This document shows positions 16,051 through 25,405 of a stretch of 64,000 nt of DNA, piece after piece (within the stretch, counting starts at the first letter, position 1; the number at the start of each line of letters is the position of its first letter). Below the pieces are notes generated by a model, which was not told where the DNA came from, did no database searches, and saw only the letters and a program-made list of their open reading frames with translations. Origin of the DNA: Amycolatopsis suaedae. Its GTDB lineage: Bacteria > Actinomycetota > Actinomycetes > Mycobacteriales > Pseudonocardiaceae. Position numbers and translations under genes: made by a program. The stretch lies in contig NZ_SFCC01000016.1 of NCBI RefSeq assembly GCF_004214935.1, positions 62,001-126,000 on the forward strand, read 5' to 3'.

Positions 16051-16425
16051 TCAATCCAGTTTCCGGAGGATCTTGTTCAGCCTTTCGGCGGCCTCCTGAT
16101 CGCGCTGCCGGTAGGCGGCCATCGCCTGGTTGCCTGCCGACACGATTTTTTCCAGGTTGCCCAGCGCGTAACCGAACTTCTCCATGAGTTCGAAGTAGAG
16201 CTGCACGGACTCCCGGACGAAGGCCTCACAGGCGCGGTGGAAATCCTGCGGCCCGCCGCTGTGTTCCGGCGGCTTCCCGGCCAGGTCCTCGAGCCAGGTG
16301 GCCGTCTTCTGCGGGTCGTGGTCGACGAGCGCCTGGTAGGACGGCCGGAGCAGAACCAGCGCCTTCTCGACCTTCGCGATGTAGCGGCTCACCGCGTCGG
16401 TGTCGACCGCGAATCCTTGGGACAT
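16051..16425 (-). CDS. EspC/WXG100-like small helical protein
   Basis: The protein has 124 residues, almost entirely helical and without a signal peptide. The opening GFAVDTDAVSRYIAKVEKAL resembles the N-terminus of actinobacterial EspC-like proteins (FxVD...L). The middle has W in TATWLEDLAG and a long C-terminal helix rich in Gln, Arg and Glu. Such proteins are exported by type VII systems as dimers with a partner, probably the next gene. A TAGCCT box lies 7 nt before the ATG, suggesting a leaderless transcript. No ESX ATPase or membrane gene is in the window. Confidence 0.62.
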   Translation of the reverse strand: MSQGFAVDTDAVSRYIAKVEKALVLLRPSYQALVDHDPQKTATWLEDLAGKPPEHSGGPQDFHRACEAFVRESVQLYFELMEKFGYALGNLEKIVSAGNQAMAAYRQRDQEAAERLNKILRKLD

Positions 16426-16564
16426 GGCGGTGAGGCTAAGCCGTGGTTCTTACCGGATTCTTGAACTCGATCTTGTTCCTGATCGCGTGAACTGGGCCGT
16501 TTCGGGTGTACCGGTGTCGCGGAGGTGCTACAAAGTCCAGGTCGGTGGGTCTGAGGGGACCGCG

Positions 16565-19462
16565 ATGAGCACAGCGTTCGTGACATTCGGACATGTAGAG
16601 ATGAGGCTCGGTGACCGGCCGGTGGCGGTCGGGCACCCGCGGCAGCGATGCGTGCTGGCGGTGCTGCTGTACGAGGCCAATCACCCCGTCCCGGCCGAGC
16701 GGCTGATCGAGCGGGTGTGGGCGGACGAGGCCACCGACGGCGCCCGCGCCACACTGCACACCTACCTCTCACGCCTGCGCAAGGCGCTGGCCGGGGCGCC
16801 GGACGTGCGGATCGGGCGGCGCGCGGGCGGCTACACGCTGCTGGTCGACCCGCTCAGCGTGGACATCCACCGGATGCGGCACCTGCTGGTCCAGGCGGGC
16901 CGGGCCGACGACGACACGGCGATGGGACTGCTGGAGGAGGCCGCGGACCTCGCCAGGGACGACTTCTGCGCCGGGACGGACACGCCCTGGCTCGCCTCCG
17001 TCCGCGCCACAGTCGACGAGCAACGCGTCACGGCGGCCTGCGACCTGGTCGACCTGAAACTCCGGCACGGCAGGCACACCGAGGTGCTGGCGGAGCTGGC
17101 CGCCCGTACCGCGCGGTTGCCGCTGGACGAGCGGGTCGCCGGGCAGTACATGGTCGCGCTGACCCGAGGCGGCAGGCAGGCCGACGCCCTGGAGTTCTAC
17201 CGCGGGTTCCGCACCAGGCTGGTCGGGGACCTCGGCACGGACCCCGGACCCGAGCTGCGCGAGCTGCACCAGCGGATCCTCGTCGCCGACCCCGCGTTGC
17301 TCACCGCACCCCGGGCGGCGGCCACCCTGCCGACGCCGCGGCAGCTGCCCGCGCCGCCCAACGGGTTCACCGGGCGGGCGGACGCGCTGGCCCGGATCGG
17401 CGCCCTTGGCACGCCGGTGATCGCGGTGACCGGCGGGGGTGGCGTCGGCAAGACCTGGCTGGTGTCGCGCTGGGCACACGACCATCTCGACGCGTTCCCG
17501 GACGGGCAGCTGTTCGTCGACCTGGAGGGGTTCTCCGGCAGGCCGCTGCCGCCCGCCGTGGCGGTGCGCGGGCTGCTGCACTCGCTCGGCGTGGCACCGG
17601 CGGCGGTCCCGGACGAGCAGCAGGCCCGGATCGGGCTGTACCGCAGCCTGGTCAGCGGCAAGCGCATGCTGATCGTGCTGGACGACGCCCGCGACACCGC
17701 ACAGGTGGCGCCCCTGCTGCCGGGCAGCCCCACCTGCGTCGTGCTGGTGACCAGCAGGCACCAGCTCACCGGGCTGGCCACCGGGCACGGTGCCGGCCTG
17801 GTCGACCTCGGCGTCCTGCCGGCGTCCGAGGCGCTGGAGCTGCTGCGCCGGCGGGCCGGCGCCGGCCGGGTGGACGCCGAGCCGGAGGCCGCCGCCGAGC
17901 TGGTCGAACGCTGCGGGCGGCTGCCGCTGGCGCTCGGGATCACGGCCGCGCGGGCCGCGGCACATCCGGCGTTCCCGCTGGCGGCGCTGGCCGCCGAGCT
18001 CGCCGACGAGTCCGGCAGGCTCGACGCGCTGGCCACCGGGGAACCGGCGGGCAGCGTGCGCCGGGTCCTCGCCGGATCGTGCCGCGTGCTCGACGGGCCC
18101 GCGGCCACCCTGCTCGGCCTGCTCGGGGTGACGCCGGGCCCGGACATCGGCGTCGCCGCCGCCGGGCGGTTGCTCGACGTGCCGCCGGGACGCGCCCACG
18201 TCCTGCTGCGTGACCTGCTGGCCGTGCACCTGGTCGACGAGCGCGAACCGGGCCGTTACCAGCTGCACGACCTGGTCCGGCTGCACGCCGCCGAGCACGC
18301 CGATCAGTCCATTGTGGACACCGCGGTGCGGAGGCTCGCCGGTTTCTACCTCCGGACTGCCGCCGGGGCGGCGGACACGCTGCTGGGCGGGGAGCACAGC
18401 CCGTTCAGCACCTACGCCGAGGCGTTGTCGTGGCTGGAGACCGAGCGCCGCAACCTGCTCGCCCTGGCCCAGGACGACCGGCTGCAGGTGGGCGGGCAGC
18501 TCTCGCAGACCCTGCGGCACTACCTGGACCTGCGCGGGTACCACGACGACGCGCGCTGCCTGCACACGGCCGCGCTGGTCTCGGCACGGGACGCCGGCGA
18601 CGACCGCGGTGAGGCCGGCGCGTTGCACGCGCTCGGGCTGGTGTCCTGGCGGCGAGGCTGGTACGTCGACGCCGCGCGGCGGTTCGAGGCCGCCGCCGAG
18701 GTGGCGCACCGGCACCGGCACGTCGACATCGAGGGCTACGCCCAGCACCTCCTCGGCTGCACCGCGACCCGGCTCGGCCGCTACACCGACGCCGTCGAGC
18801 ACCACCGGCGCGGCCTCGCCCTGGCCCGCGAGATCGGCGACAGCGACATCGAAGGCTGCAACCTGGACAACCTGGGCATGGTCTACTGGTACCTCGACGA
18901 CCTGGGCCGCGCCGCCGACTTCAGCGAGCAGGGCCTGAAACTGGCCGAGCGCGCCGGCAACCTGCACGTCAAGGCCCACGCCCTGAACAACTTCGGCCTC
19001 ATCCACTGCCGGGACGGCGCACCCGCCCGGGCCCGCGAGATGTTCACCCGCGCGCTGACACTGGCCCGCAGCAGCGGCAACCGCTATGTGGAGAGCAACG
19101 CCCTCAACGGCCTCGGTGTCGCCCACCACCGGCTCGGCGACCTGCCGGTGGCCCGCGAGCACCTCCAGCACGCGCTCGACGTGGCCCGCACGGCGGGCAA
19201 CCGCAGCCACGAGGCCGAGACGCTCAACAACCTCGGTGACCTCAGCCGGGGAACCGGCGACGCCGGCACCGCCGTCGAGTACCACCACCGCGCGCTGGCC
19301 ACCAGCGTCACCACCAGGGAGCCGTTCGAGCAGGCGGTCGCGCACCACCGGCTCGGCGACGCCTACGACGATCTCGGTGACCGGCGCCGGGCCCGGCACC
19401 ACTGGAAGGTCGCGTGCACCGTCCGCGCCGGCCTGGGGGTCGGCCCCGGGTCAGTACGATGA
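16565..19462 (+). CDS. AfsR/SARP-family regulator with NB-ARC and TPR domains
   Basis: The protein has 965 residues from ATG 16565, which has GAGGGGA 6 nt upstream. The SARP DNA-binding domain (about 1-95; FVTFGHVEMRLGDRPV ... LHTYLSRLRKAL) is followed by a bacterial transcriptional activation domain (about 95-245). An NB-ARC ATPase module follows with P-loop VTGGGGVGKTWLV and Walker B MLIVLDDA. The C-terminal 350 residues hold TPR repeats (NNLGMVYWYLDDLGRAADF, NNLGDLSRGTGDAG). Such proteins activate transcription after ATP and partner binding. There is no adjacent secondary-metabolite cluster, so the targets are unknown. Confidence 0.93.
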   Translation: MSTAFVTFGHVEMRLGDRPVAVGHPRQRCVLAVLLYEANHPVPAERLIERVWADEATDGARATLHTYLSRLRKALAGAPDVRIGRRAGGYTLLVDPLSVDIHRMRHLLVQAGRADDDTAMGLLEEAADLARDDFCAGTDTPWLASVRATVDEQRVTAACDLVDLKLRHGRHTEVLAELAARTARLPLDERVAGQYMVALTRGGRQADALEFYRGFRTRLVGDLGTDPGPELRELHQRILVADPALLTAPRAAATLPTPRQLPAPPNGFTGRADALARIGALGTPVIAVTGGGGVGKTWLVSRWAHDHLDAFPDGQLFVDLEGFSGRPLPPAVAVRGLLHSLGVAPAAVPDEQQARIGLYRSLVSGKRMLIVLDDARDTAQVAPLLPGSPTCVVLVTSRHQLTGLATGHGAGLVDLGVLPASEALELLRRRAGAGRVDAEPEAAAELVERCGRLPLALGITAARAAAHPAFPLAALAAELADESGRLDALATGEPAGSVRRVLAGSCRVLDGPAATLLGLLGVTPGPDIGVAAAGRLLDVPPGRAHVLLRDLLAVHLVDEREPGRYQLHDLVRLHAAEHADQSIVDTAVRRLAGFYLRTAAGAADTLLGGEHSPFSTYAEALSWLETERRNLLALAQDDRLQVGGQLSQTLRHYLDLRGYHDDARCLHTAALVSARDAGDDRGEAGALHALGLVSWRRGWYVDAARRFEAAAEVAHRHRHVDIEGYAQHLLGCTATRLGRYTDAVEHHRRGLALAREIGDSDIEGCNLDNLGMVYWYLDDLGRAADFSEQGLKLAERAGNLHVKAHALNNFGLIHCRDGAPARAREMFTRALTLARSSGNRYVESNALNGLGVAHHRLGDLPVAREHLQHALDVARTAGNRSHEAETLNNLGDLSRGTGDAGTAVEYHHRALATSVTTREPFEQAVAHHRLGDAYDDLGDRRRARHHWKVACTVRAGLGVGPGSVR

Positions 19463-20493
19463 CGGCCATGCCGCGCAAGCCGATACCCGTCGTCCTCGTC
19501 GCCGGCTTTCTCGGGTCGGGCAAGACCACGCTGCTCAACCACCTGCTCACCAGCGCCTCCGGGGTGCGCATCGGGGTGCTGGTCAACGACTTCGGCAGCA
19601 TCAACATCGACGCCATGGCGGTGGCCGGGCAGGTCGACTCCACGGTGTCGCTGGCCAACGGCTGCCTGTGCTGCGCGGTCGACGCCCGCGGGCTGGACGC
19701 CATGCTCGCCACCCTCGCCGACGCCGACCTGGACGTGATCGTGATCGAGGCGAGCGGGCTGGCCGAGCCTCGTGGCCTGATCCGCATGCTGCTGGCGTCG
19801 GAGAACCCCGCCCTGGAGTACGGCGGCCTGCTGGAGGTCGTCGACGCGGCCGAGTTCGACGCCACCCGGCAGCGGCATCCCGAACTCGCCGAGCACCTGA
19901 AGTTCGCCGACCTGGTGGTGCTGAACAAGACCGACCGGATCGGCGGCCCGCGCCGCGCCGAGCTGGCCGCGACGGTCGGCGAGCTGGCCGGTGGCGTCCC
20001 GGTGCTGCCCGTCGAGCACGGGCGGGTCGATCCGGCGCTGCTGTTCGACATCCCGGCCGGCCGCCGCGACGACGAGGCGCGGCAACTGTCCTTCCAGGAC
20101 CTGCTGGCCGAGGAGGACGACCACGCCGGACACGCCCACGCCGCCTACGACACGGTCGAGTTCACCACCGGGGTCCCGCTGCATCCCCGGCGGTTCCAGC
20201 GTTTCCTCGCCGACCGGCCGGCCGGACTGTACCGGGTCAAGGGGTTCGTCCACTTCGGACAGCCCGGCGGCGGCCTGCGGTACACCCTGCACACCGTCGG
20301 CTCGTTCCTGCGGCTGGACCGGGGTGCCGGGCTGCCCGGGACCCAGCTCGTGCTGATCGGCACCGGGATCGACACCGCCGGACTGCTCGCCCGGCTGCGT
20401 GCCTGCGAGGAAGCCGACCCCGCGGCGGTCGACGAGCAGGCCATGCTGGGGATCCTGCGGTTCCTGCCGGAAAACCTCAGTGAGAGCGACTGA
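19459..20493 (+). CDS. CobW/COG0523-family metal-chaperone GTPase
   Basis: The protein has 344 residues. P-loop GFLGSGKTTLLNHLL, metal-binding CxCC in NGCLCCAV, Walker B-like IVIEASGLAEP and guanine-specifying NKTD are all present; the C-terminal CobW domain covers about 225-340. These GTPases deliver metal, often zinc, to client proteins. A DDHAGHAHAAYD stretch could bind metal. It overlaps the AfsR-like gene (ATGA), which may be simple read-through coupling. No Zur site was recognised. Confidence 0.9.
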   Translation: MTAMPRKPIPVVLVAGFLGSGKTTLLNHLLTSASGVRIGVLVNDFGSINIDAMAVAGQVDSTVSLANGCLCCAVDARGLDAMLATLADADLDVIVIEASGLAEPRGLIRMLLASENPALEYGGLLEVVDAAEFDATRQRHPELAEHLKFADLVVLNKTDRIGGPRRAELAATVGELAGGVPVLPVEHGRVDPALLFDIPAGRRDDEARQLSFQDLLAEEDDHAGHAHAAYDTVEFTTGVPLHPRRFQRFLADRPAGLYRVKGFVHFGQPGGGLRYTLHTVGSFLRLDRGAGLPGTQLVLIGTGIDTAGLLARLRACEEADPAAVDEQAMLGILRFLPENLSESD

Positions 20494-21484
20494 CCACGAA
20501 CTCGCTCAGCCGGCACAGCACGTCCCGGGCGGGATGTGCGGGCAGGCTCTCCGCCAGCCGCCGGGCCCGCCCGGCGTAGCCCGCCGCCTCGGCGGCGGCC
20601 CGCGCCGGGCCGTCCGACGCCCGCACCCGCGCCAGCGCCTCGGCCAGGGACTGCGGGTCGTCGAGTGAGCCGCCGGTGACCAGGCCGCGCAGCCGGTCGT
20701 CGCGTTCGAGCGCGTAGAGCACCGGCAGGGTCACCACACCCTCGCGAAGGTCGGTTCCGGCCTGCTTGCCCAGCGTCGCCGTGGGAGCGCAGACGTCCAG
20801 CACGTCGTCGTGGATCTGGAACGCCAGCCCGAGCAGCTCGCCGTACTCGCCCAGCGTGCCGGCGACCCACGCGGGCGCGCCGGCCACCATCGCGCCCAGC
20901 CGCGCGGCCATCGCGATCAGCGACGCGGACTTGTCGGCCAGCACCGCCAGGCACTCCGCCGGTGCCACCACCGTCCGGCGCGGCCCGACGGTCTCCAGCA
21001 CCTGCCCGCGGACCAGCCGGGACAGCGTCAGCACCTGCAGCCGCAGGGCCTGCTCGCCCAGGCCCGCGCCGAGTTCGGCCGCCTTGGCCAGCAGGTAGTC
21101 GCCCAGCAGCACGGCGGTCCGGTTGCCCCAGCTGACGTTGGCGCTGGGTACCCCGTGCCGCAGGCGTGCCTCGTCCATGACGTCGTCGTGGTACAGCGTG
21201 GCCACGTGCACCAGCTCCACCACCGTCGCCGCGGTCACCACGGCGTCCCCGTCCGGTTCGGGGCCGAACGCGGCGCCCAGCAGCGCCACGGTCGGCCGCA
21301 AGCGTTTGCCGCCCGCGTTGATCAGGTGCCCGGCGGCCTGCGTGAGAAACGCCGAGCCGGGATGACGCAGGACGTCACGCAGTGACGTCTCCACGGCGGC
21401 GAGCCGGGCGTCGAGTTCGGCGGTGAACGGTGATGCGGCCAGCTGTGTCGTCAGGGAGGTCACGACCCGACCGTGCCGGGACAC
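20477..21484 (-). CDS. Polyprenyl diphosphate synthase (heptaprenyl/GrcC type)
   Basis: The protein has up to 335 residues. Two Asp-rich motifs, LYHDDVMDEARLRHG and FQIHDDVLD, and GGKRLRP identify a trans-isoprenyl diphosphate synthase. It condenses IPP with allylic diphosphates to make the long side chain of menaquinone or a similar lipid. The GTG at 21484 is the longest start; the GTG at 21463 is possible, and neither has a strong ribosome site. It overlaps the convergent GTPase gene by 17 nt. Chain length cannot be predicted reliably. Confidence 0.92.
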   Translation of the reverse strand: MSRHGRVVTSLTTQLAASPFTAELDARLAAVETSLRDVLRHPGSAFLTQAAGHLINAGGKRLRPTVALLGAAFGPEPDGDAVVTAATVVELVHVATLYHDDVMDEARLRHGVPSANVSWGNRTAVLLGDYLLAKAAELGAGLGEQALRLQVLTLSRLVRGQVLETVGPRRTVVAPAECLAVLADKSASLIAMAARLGAMVAGAPAWVAGTLGEYGELLGLAFQIHDDVLDVCAPTATLGKQAGTDLREGVVTLPVLYALERDDRLRGLVTGGSLDDPQSLAEALARVRASDGPARAAAEAAGYAGRARRLAESLPAHPARDVLCRLSEFVVSRSH

Positions 21485-21555
21485 CGGTGGCCCGCGCCTG
21501 GTTCCCGAGGGGGAATCGCCTCCCCCGGCGGCGGGAGAGCCGGTAACGTGGGGAC

Positions 21556-22158
21556 ATGGGGAGGCTGCTGGGGCACGTGGTGCGGCACCAGAAGCAGGAC
21601 GCGATCAGCCTCTGGCACTGGATCAGGCGGCGCGACCACGGGGTCGGTCCCGGCGACCGGGCGTTCGGCTACGCCAGCGAGCAGGCACCGATCATGTTCG
21701 CCCTGCTGGGTGTCATCGTCGTGGAGACCACCGTCGTCGGGTTCCTGCTGCCCTGGTGGTGGATCCACGTCCTGGACGGGATCGCGGTCGTGCAGGTCCT
21801 CGCCGCGATCGCCAGCCTGAAGGTGCGGCCGCACGTCCTGCGTGCGGACACGCTGGTGGTGCGCAGCGGCCCGATGATCCACGTCGACGTCCCGCTGGAG
21901 CTGGTGGTTTCCGTCCGCGCGGAGCTGAAGCACCACGACGGCACGAGCACCTACCAGGTCCGCGGCGACGAACTCTGCCTCGTGCAGGGCAACCAGACCG
22001 ACCTCACGCTGGAACTTTCCGATCCGGTGTCCACGACGCGCTCGAACGGGGAGCCGTTGCTCGTGCGGGTGCTGCGGTTCCGCGCCGACGAGCCGCGTGC
22101 CGCCGCCGACGCCATCCGCGAGGCCGTCGAGCGGCGCAGGACGGCGCTGACGGCCTAG
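21556..22158 (+). CDS. Two-pass membrane protein with PH-like cytoplasmic domain
   Basis: The protein has 200 residues. Two adjacent membrane segments (PIMFALLGVIVVETTVVGFLL and VLDGIAVVQVLAAIASL) are followed by a beta-rich domain (RPHVLRADTLVVRSGPMIHVDVP...) typical of bacterial bPH2-like proteins. I know no specific function. It is followed 29 nt later by a lipoprotein gene on the same strand. Confidence 0.72.
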   Translation: MGRLLGHVVRHQKQDAISLWHWIRRRDHGVGPGDRAFGYASEQAPIMFALLGVIVVETTVVGFLLPWWWIHVLDGIAVVQVLAAIASLKVRPHVLRADTLVVRSGPMIHVDVPLELVVSVRAELKHHDGTSTYQVRGDELCLVQGNQTDLTLELSDPVSTTRSNGEPLLVRVLRFRADEPRAAADAIREAVERRRTALTA

Positions 22159-22187
22159 ACTCTGCCGCATCCGGCTCAGGAGGAACC

Positions 22188-22577
22188 GTGAAGCGGACCA
22201 GCGTTGTCGTCGCCATCGTGATCGGGCTGTCCGGGTGTTCGGGTGAGCCGGACAAGCCCGGTGGCAACGCGCCGGGCGGGGACTACTGCGCCAACCTCCA
22301 GGGCTATTTCCAGACGATGGCCGGGGCGATGGGCGGCGCCACCGACCCCGCGCGGTACGAGGCGTGGGCGGCGAAGGCCAGGCAGATGGCGGACATGGCG
22401 CCGGAAGAACTGCGGGGCCACTGGGACTTCCTGGTCGGCTACACGGAACGGGTGAAGGCCTCGGGTGGCGACATCTCGAAGGTCACCCCTGACGACGTCA
22501 GGAAGAACGGCGAGGCAGGCACCGCGATCACCCAGCACGCGATCGAGAAGTGCAACCTGCGGGCACCCGGTCAGTGA
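22188..22577 (+). CDS. Small lipoprotein
   Basis: The protein has 129 residues from GTG 22188, with a perfect AGGAGG 4 nt upstream. The signal peptide ends in the lipobox LSGC (Cys17), followed by a Gly/Pro linker. The mature domain is helical with two more Cys (DYCANLQGYF and EKCNLRAP) that could pair. I do not recognise the family. Its 3' end overlaps the convergent FGGY kinase by 7 nt. Confidence 0.78.
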   Translation: MKRTSVVVAIVIGLSGCSGEPDKPGGNAPGGDYCANLQGYFQTMAGAMGGATDPARYEAWAAKARQMADMAPEELRGHWDFLVGYTERVKASGGDISKVTPDDVRKNGEAGTAITQHAIEKCNLRAPGQ

Positions 22578-24010
22578 CCGGTGGCGACCTCGTACAGCTC
22601 GTCGTCGATGTAGCCGCGGGCACGCAGTTCGCGGCAGAACCGGTGGTAGGACGCGGTCAGCCGGTCCCGCTCGGCCGGGTCCGGTTCGACGAGGGTCGCC
22701 GTGGTGTCCGCGCGGGCGCAGGCCTCGGTCACGCCCCCCGGCAGCAGCCCGCCCGCGGCCAGCAGTGCTGCGCCGTAGCCGGTCTCGGCGTGTGGCGACA
22801 CCCGGATGCCCAGCCCGGTCACTGTCGCCCGGATCCGGGTCCACAGTGGACTCCTGCTGCCGCCGCCCGCGGCGAACAGCGGCTCGGTGACGGTGATTCC
22901 CAGCCGTCGCAGGTGATCCAGCGCCAGCCGTTCGACGAACGCCACGCCCTCCAGGCGGGCGCGGTGCAGTTCCACCTCGTCGGCGGGCTCGCCCGCGACG
23001 AAACCGGCGGCGCCCGGGCTGGCGAACGGGAAACGCTCCCCGGTGCGCCGCAACGGGTAGGCCACGACGTCGGCCGGGCCGCGGGCGGCCGCCGCCGCGT
23101 CGAGCCCGGCCAGGCCGGGGGTACCCGCCACCGACTCGCCGCCGGTGCTGGACGCGCCGCCGGGCAGCCACCAGCCGTCCGGGTGCCGGTGGCTGTAGAC
23201 GGCGCCGGTGGGATCGGGCACCAGCCGTTCGGTGACGCCCTTGAGCACGTAGGTGGTGCCCAGGATGCCGACGAACTGCCCGGGCGACACCGCGCCGGCC
23301 GCGATCTGTCCCGCGCAGCCGTCGGTCATGCCCGCGACGACCGCGCACCCCTCGGGCAGCCCGGTCTCGGCGGCGGCGACGGTGCCCAGGACCGTCGCCG
23401 GGGCGGCCACCTCGGGCAGCCAGTGCGCCGGGACGCCCAGCTCGTCGAAGACCTCGCCGGGCCACTGCCCGGTGAGCGGGTCGTAGCCGCTCTTCAGCGC
23501 GTGTGACCAGTCGGCGGCGACCGGGCCGCCGGTCAGCTTCGCGCCGATGATCTCGGGTGTGTGCCGTACCCCGGCGGCGCCGGGCACGTGCTCACGCAGC
23601 CAGGCGATGCGGCCGAGCGCGGCCGTGGCGGACACCGTCAGGCCCAGCTCGGCCCACCGCTTCGCCCCGGCCCGGCCCGCCGCGGCGTTGTACGCGGCGC
23701 CGCGCCGGTCGTCGTACATCAGCGCCGGGCCCAGCGGCTCGCCCGCGGAGTCGACCGCGACGATCGTGCCGGACGTCGCCGCGACGGCCACCGCGCCGAC
23801 CGGCTCGGCGACCGCGGCGGTCACCTCCCGCAGCACCCGGCACGCGGCAGGCCACCAGGTGGTCGCGTCCTGCTCGCTGTGCCCGGCGGCGGTGCGCCGC
23901 GGCGCGGGCAGGTCCGCCGACGCCGATGCCACGACACGGCCGTCCGCGGCGACCGCGAGGGCACGGACCCCCGCGGTCGCCACGTCCAGGCCGACGGTGA
24001 GTGTGCTCAC
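22571..24010 (-). CDS. FGGY-family sugar kinase (D-ribulokinase/xylulokinase-like)
   Basis: The protein has 479 residues. The ATPase fold begins LTVGLDVATAGVRALAV. ATSGTIVAVDSAGEPLGPALMYDDRR resembles the SGT...LMYND segment of cyanobacterial/plant-type D-ribulose kinases. MTDGCAGQIAAGAV and AGGGSRSPLW are the phosphate and adenosine segments. Its GTG start overlaps the polyol permease stop (GTGA), so uptake and phosphorylation are coupled. The substrate is probably a ketose made from the imported polyol (for example ribulose or xylulose), but specificity is not decided by sequence. Confidence 0.86.
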   Translation of the reverse strand: MSTLTVGLDVATAGVRALAVAADGRVVASASADLPAPRRTAAGHSEQDATTWWPAACRVLREVTAAVAEPVGAVAVAATSGTIVAVDSAGEPLGPALMYDDRRGAAYNAAAGRAGAKRWAELGLTVSATAALGRIAWLREHVPGAAGVRHTPEIIGAKLTGGPVAADWSHALKSGYDPLTGQWPGEVFDELGVPAHWLPEVAAPATVLGTVAAAETGLPEGCAVVAGMTDGCAGQIAAGAVSPGQFVGILGTTYVLKGVTERLVPDPTGAVYSHRHPDGWWLPGGASSTGGESVAGTPGLAGLDAAAAARGPADVVAYPLRRTGERFPFASPGAAGFVAGEPADEVELHRARLEGVAFVERLALDHLRRLGITVTEPLFAAGGGSRSPLWTRIRATVTGLGIRVSPHAETGYGAALLAAGGLLPGGVTEACARADTTATLVEPDPAERDRLTASYHRFCRELRARGYIDDELYEVATGH

Positions 24011-25305
24011 CTGGTGCTGACCTCCTGCAGGCTCGCGTCCTCGGCGATGGCGCGCTCGGTCTCCTCGGGCAGGGTGAGGAACCGGGTGAGCACGGCGGCC
24101 ACCACGTACAGCGCGGCGAAGATGATCACCACGCCGGCGGCGCCCACCGGGCCGAGGAACAGGCTGACGATCGCGGGCCCGACGAACGCCGCCGCGCCTG
24201 CGCCGAAGTTCAGCAGGGCCATCGCGCCTCCCTTGTGCTCCGGCGACAGCGACGGCAGCAGCGCCGAGATCGGGACGAACCCGGCCAGCGTCGCGCCGTA
24301 GAGCGCGCCGACGAGCAGCGCGACCCAGTAGTAGTCCGCGCCCAGCGCCAGCGGGACGAAGTACAGCAGCAGGATGGAGATCGCGCAGCCGATGGCTCCG
24401 AACCAGAAGATCGTGCGCTGCCAGCCGATCCGGTCGCTGAGCACGCCGAAGATCAGGTTGAAGAAGATGTTGGTGCCGTAGATGACCGACACCAGCAGCA
24501 GCCAGCGGCTCTCGCCGAATCCGATCTGGCTGATGAAGATCGTCGGGAAGAACACCAGCATGCCGAACTCGGGCGCGGTGTTGATGACCCGCACGATCAT
24601 GCCGACGCCGATGCGTGGCTTGCGCCAGGCGATCGACAGGCTGGACACCAGGCTCTGCACCGGCTTGACCTCCGGCGGCGCCAGGCGCTGGTACCCAGTG
24701 CGCTCGCGCACGCCGAGCAGGCAGACCAGGCCGCCCAGGGCGAGGATGCCGACCGAGAGCCACAGCGTGCCGTAGTGGCCGAGGATGGGGTTGGTGAAGC
24801 TGGCGACCAACGAGCCGAGGGTGGGCAGGCCGCCGGTGAAGGCGAAGTAGAACCAGCCGACGGCGGCGCCCAGCCGGGCGACCGGCGCGACGGCGGTGAT
24901 CCACACCAGGAAGCCGAAGGCGAACATCGGGTAGCCGAAGCCGCGCAGGCCGTAGGACACCAGCATCAGCGTGTAGTTGCCGCCGGCGGCCGACAGCAGG
25001 AACAGCACGTCGAACACGAGCCAGATGACCAGGCCCGCCAGCATCACCCGGCGCGGGCCCCACAGTTCGGACAGCGCGCCGGACAGCCAGGACGCCAGCA
25101 TCACCGCGACGCCGTAGACGGTGATGATGTAGGACGCCCTGATGTCGTCGCCGGCGCCGTTCGCGGCCATGTACGGCGCGATGAAGCCCGACTCGACGCC
25201 GTCGCCGATCATGAACAGCAGCAGGCCGACGTAGCCGAGGAACAGCGGGGCGGGCAGCCCCCAGCGGGTCAGCAGGCGGGACAACCTCGATGTTGCCTGA
25301 TCCAT
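24007..25305 (-). CDS. MFS polyol permease (RbtT/DalT/CsbX-like)
   Basis: The protein has 432 residues and 12 predicted membrane segments. LFMIGDGVESGFIAPYM, SELWGPRRVMLAGL and GLRGFGYPMFAFGFLVWI are close to ribitol and arabitol permeases of the polyol permease family. ATG 25305 was chosen because GGAGG lies 5 nt upstream; an ATG at 25317 is also in frame. It forms an operon with the FGGY kinase. A 24-bp site (25346-25369) shared with the opposite operon lies 41 nt upstream, so control by the neighbouring DeoR protein is likely. Confidence 0.88.
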   Translation of the reverse strand: MDQATSRLSRLLTRWGLPAPLFLGYVGLLLFMIGDGVESGFIAPYMAANGAGDDIRASYIITVYGVAVMLASWLSGALSELWGPRRVMLAGLVIWLVFDVLFLLSAAGGNYTLMLVSYGLRGFGYPMFAFGFLVWITAVAPVARLGAAVGWFYFAFTGGLPTLGSLVASFTNPILGHYGTLWLSVGILALGGLVCLLGVRERTGYQRLAPPEVKPVQSLVSSLSIAWRKPRIGVGMIVRVINTAPEFGMLVFFPTIFISQIGFGESRWLLLVSVIYGTNIFFNLIFGVLSDRIGWQRTIFWFGAIGCAISILLLYFVPLALGADYYWVALLVGALYGATLAGFVPISALLPSLSPEHKGGAMALLNFGAGAAAFVGPAIVSLFLGPVGAAGVVIIFAALYVVAAVLTRFLTLPEETERAIAEDASLQEVSTR

Positions 25306-25345
25306 GAATGCCTCCATGATGTGTTACCGAAGCATCATGAGCGAC

Positions 25346-25369
25346 GTTAAGTTAACACGCAAGATGTGA
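25346..25369. promoter_or_regulatory. Shared operator, copy 1 (permease promoter)
   Basis: The site reads GTTAA-G-TTAACA, then C-GCA-A-GATGTGA. It matches the site at 27325-27348 in 21 of 24 positions. The GTTAA-N-TTAAC core is palindromic. It lies 41 nt before the permease start. Binding by the DeoR-type protein at 25878-26660 is inferred. Confidence 0.7.
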
Positions 25370-25405
25370 TTTCAACTTTTTCTCGGCGCGCTGCGGTGGT
25401 CCCCC

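Noticed and set aside
16565..22577. Biosynthetic gene cluster around the AfsR/SARP regulator
   Set aside because: Neighbours are a CobW GTPase, a single polyprenyl synthase and small envelope proteins; no synthase or tailoring set is present.
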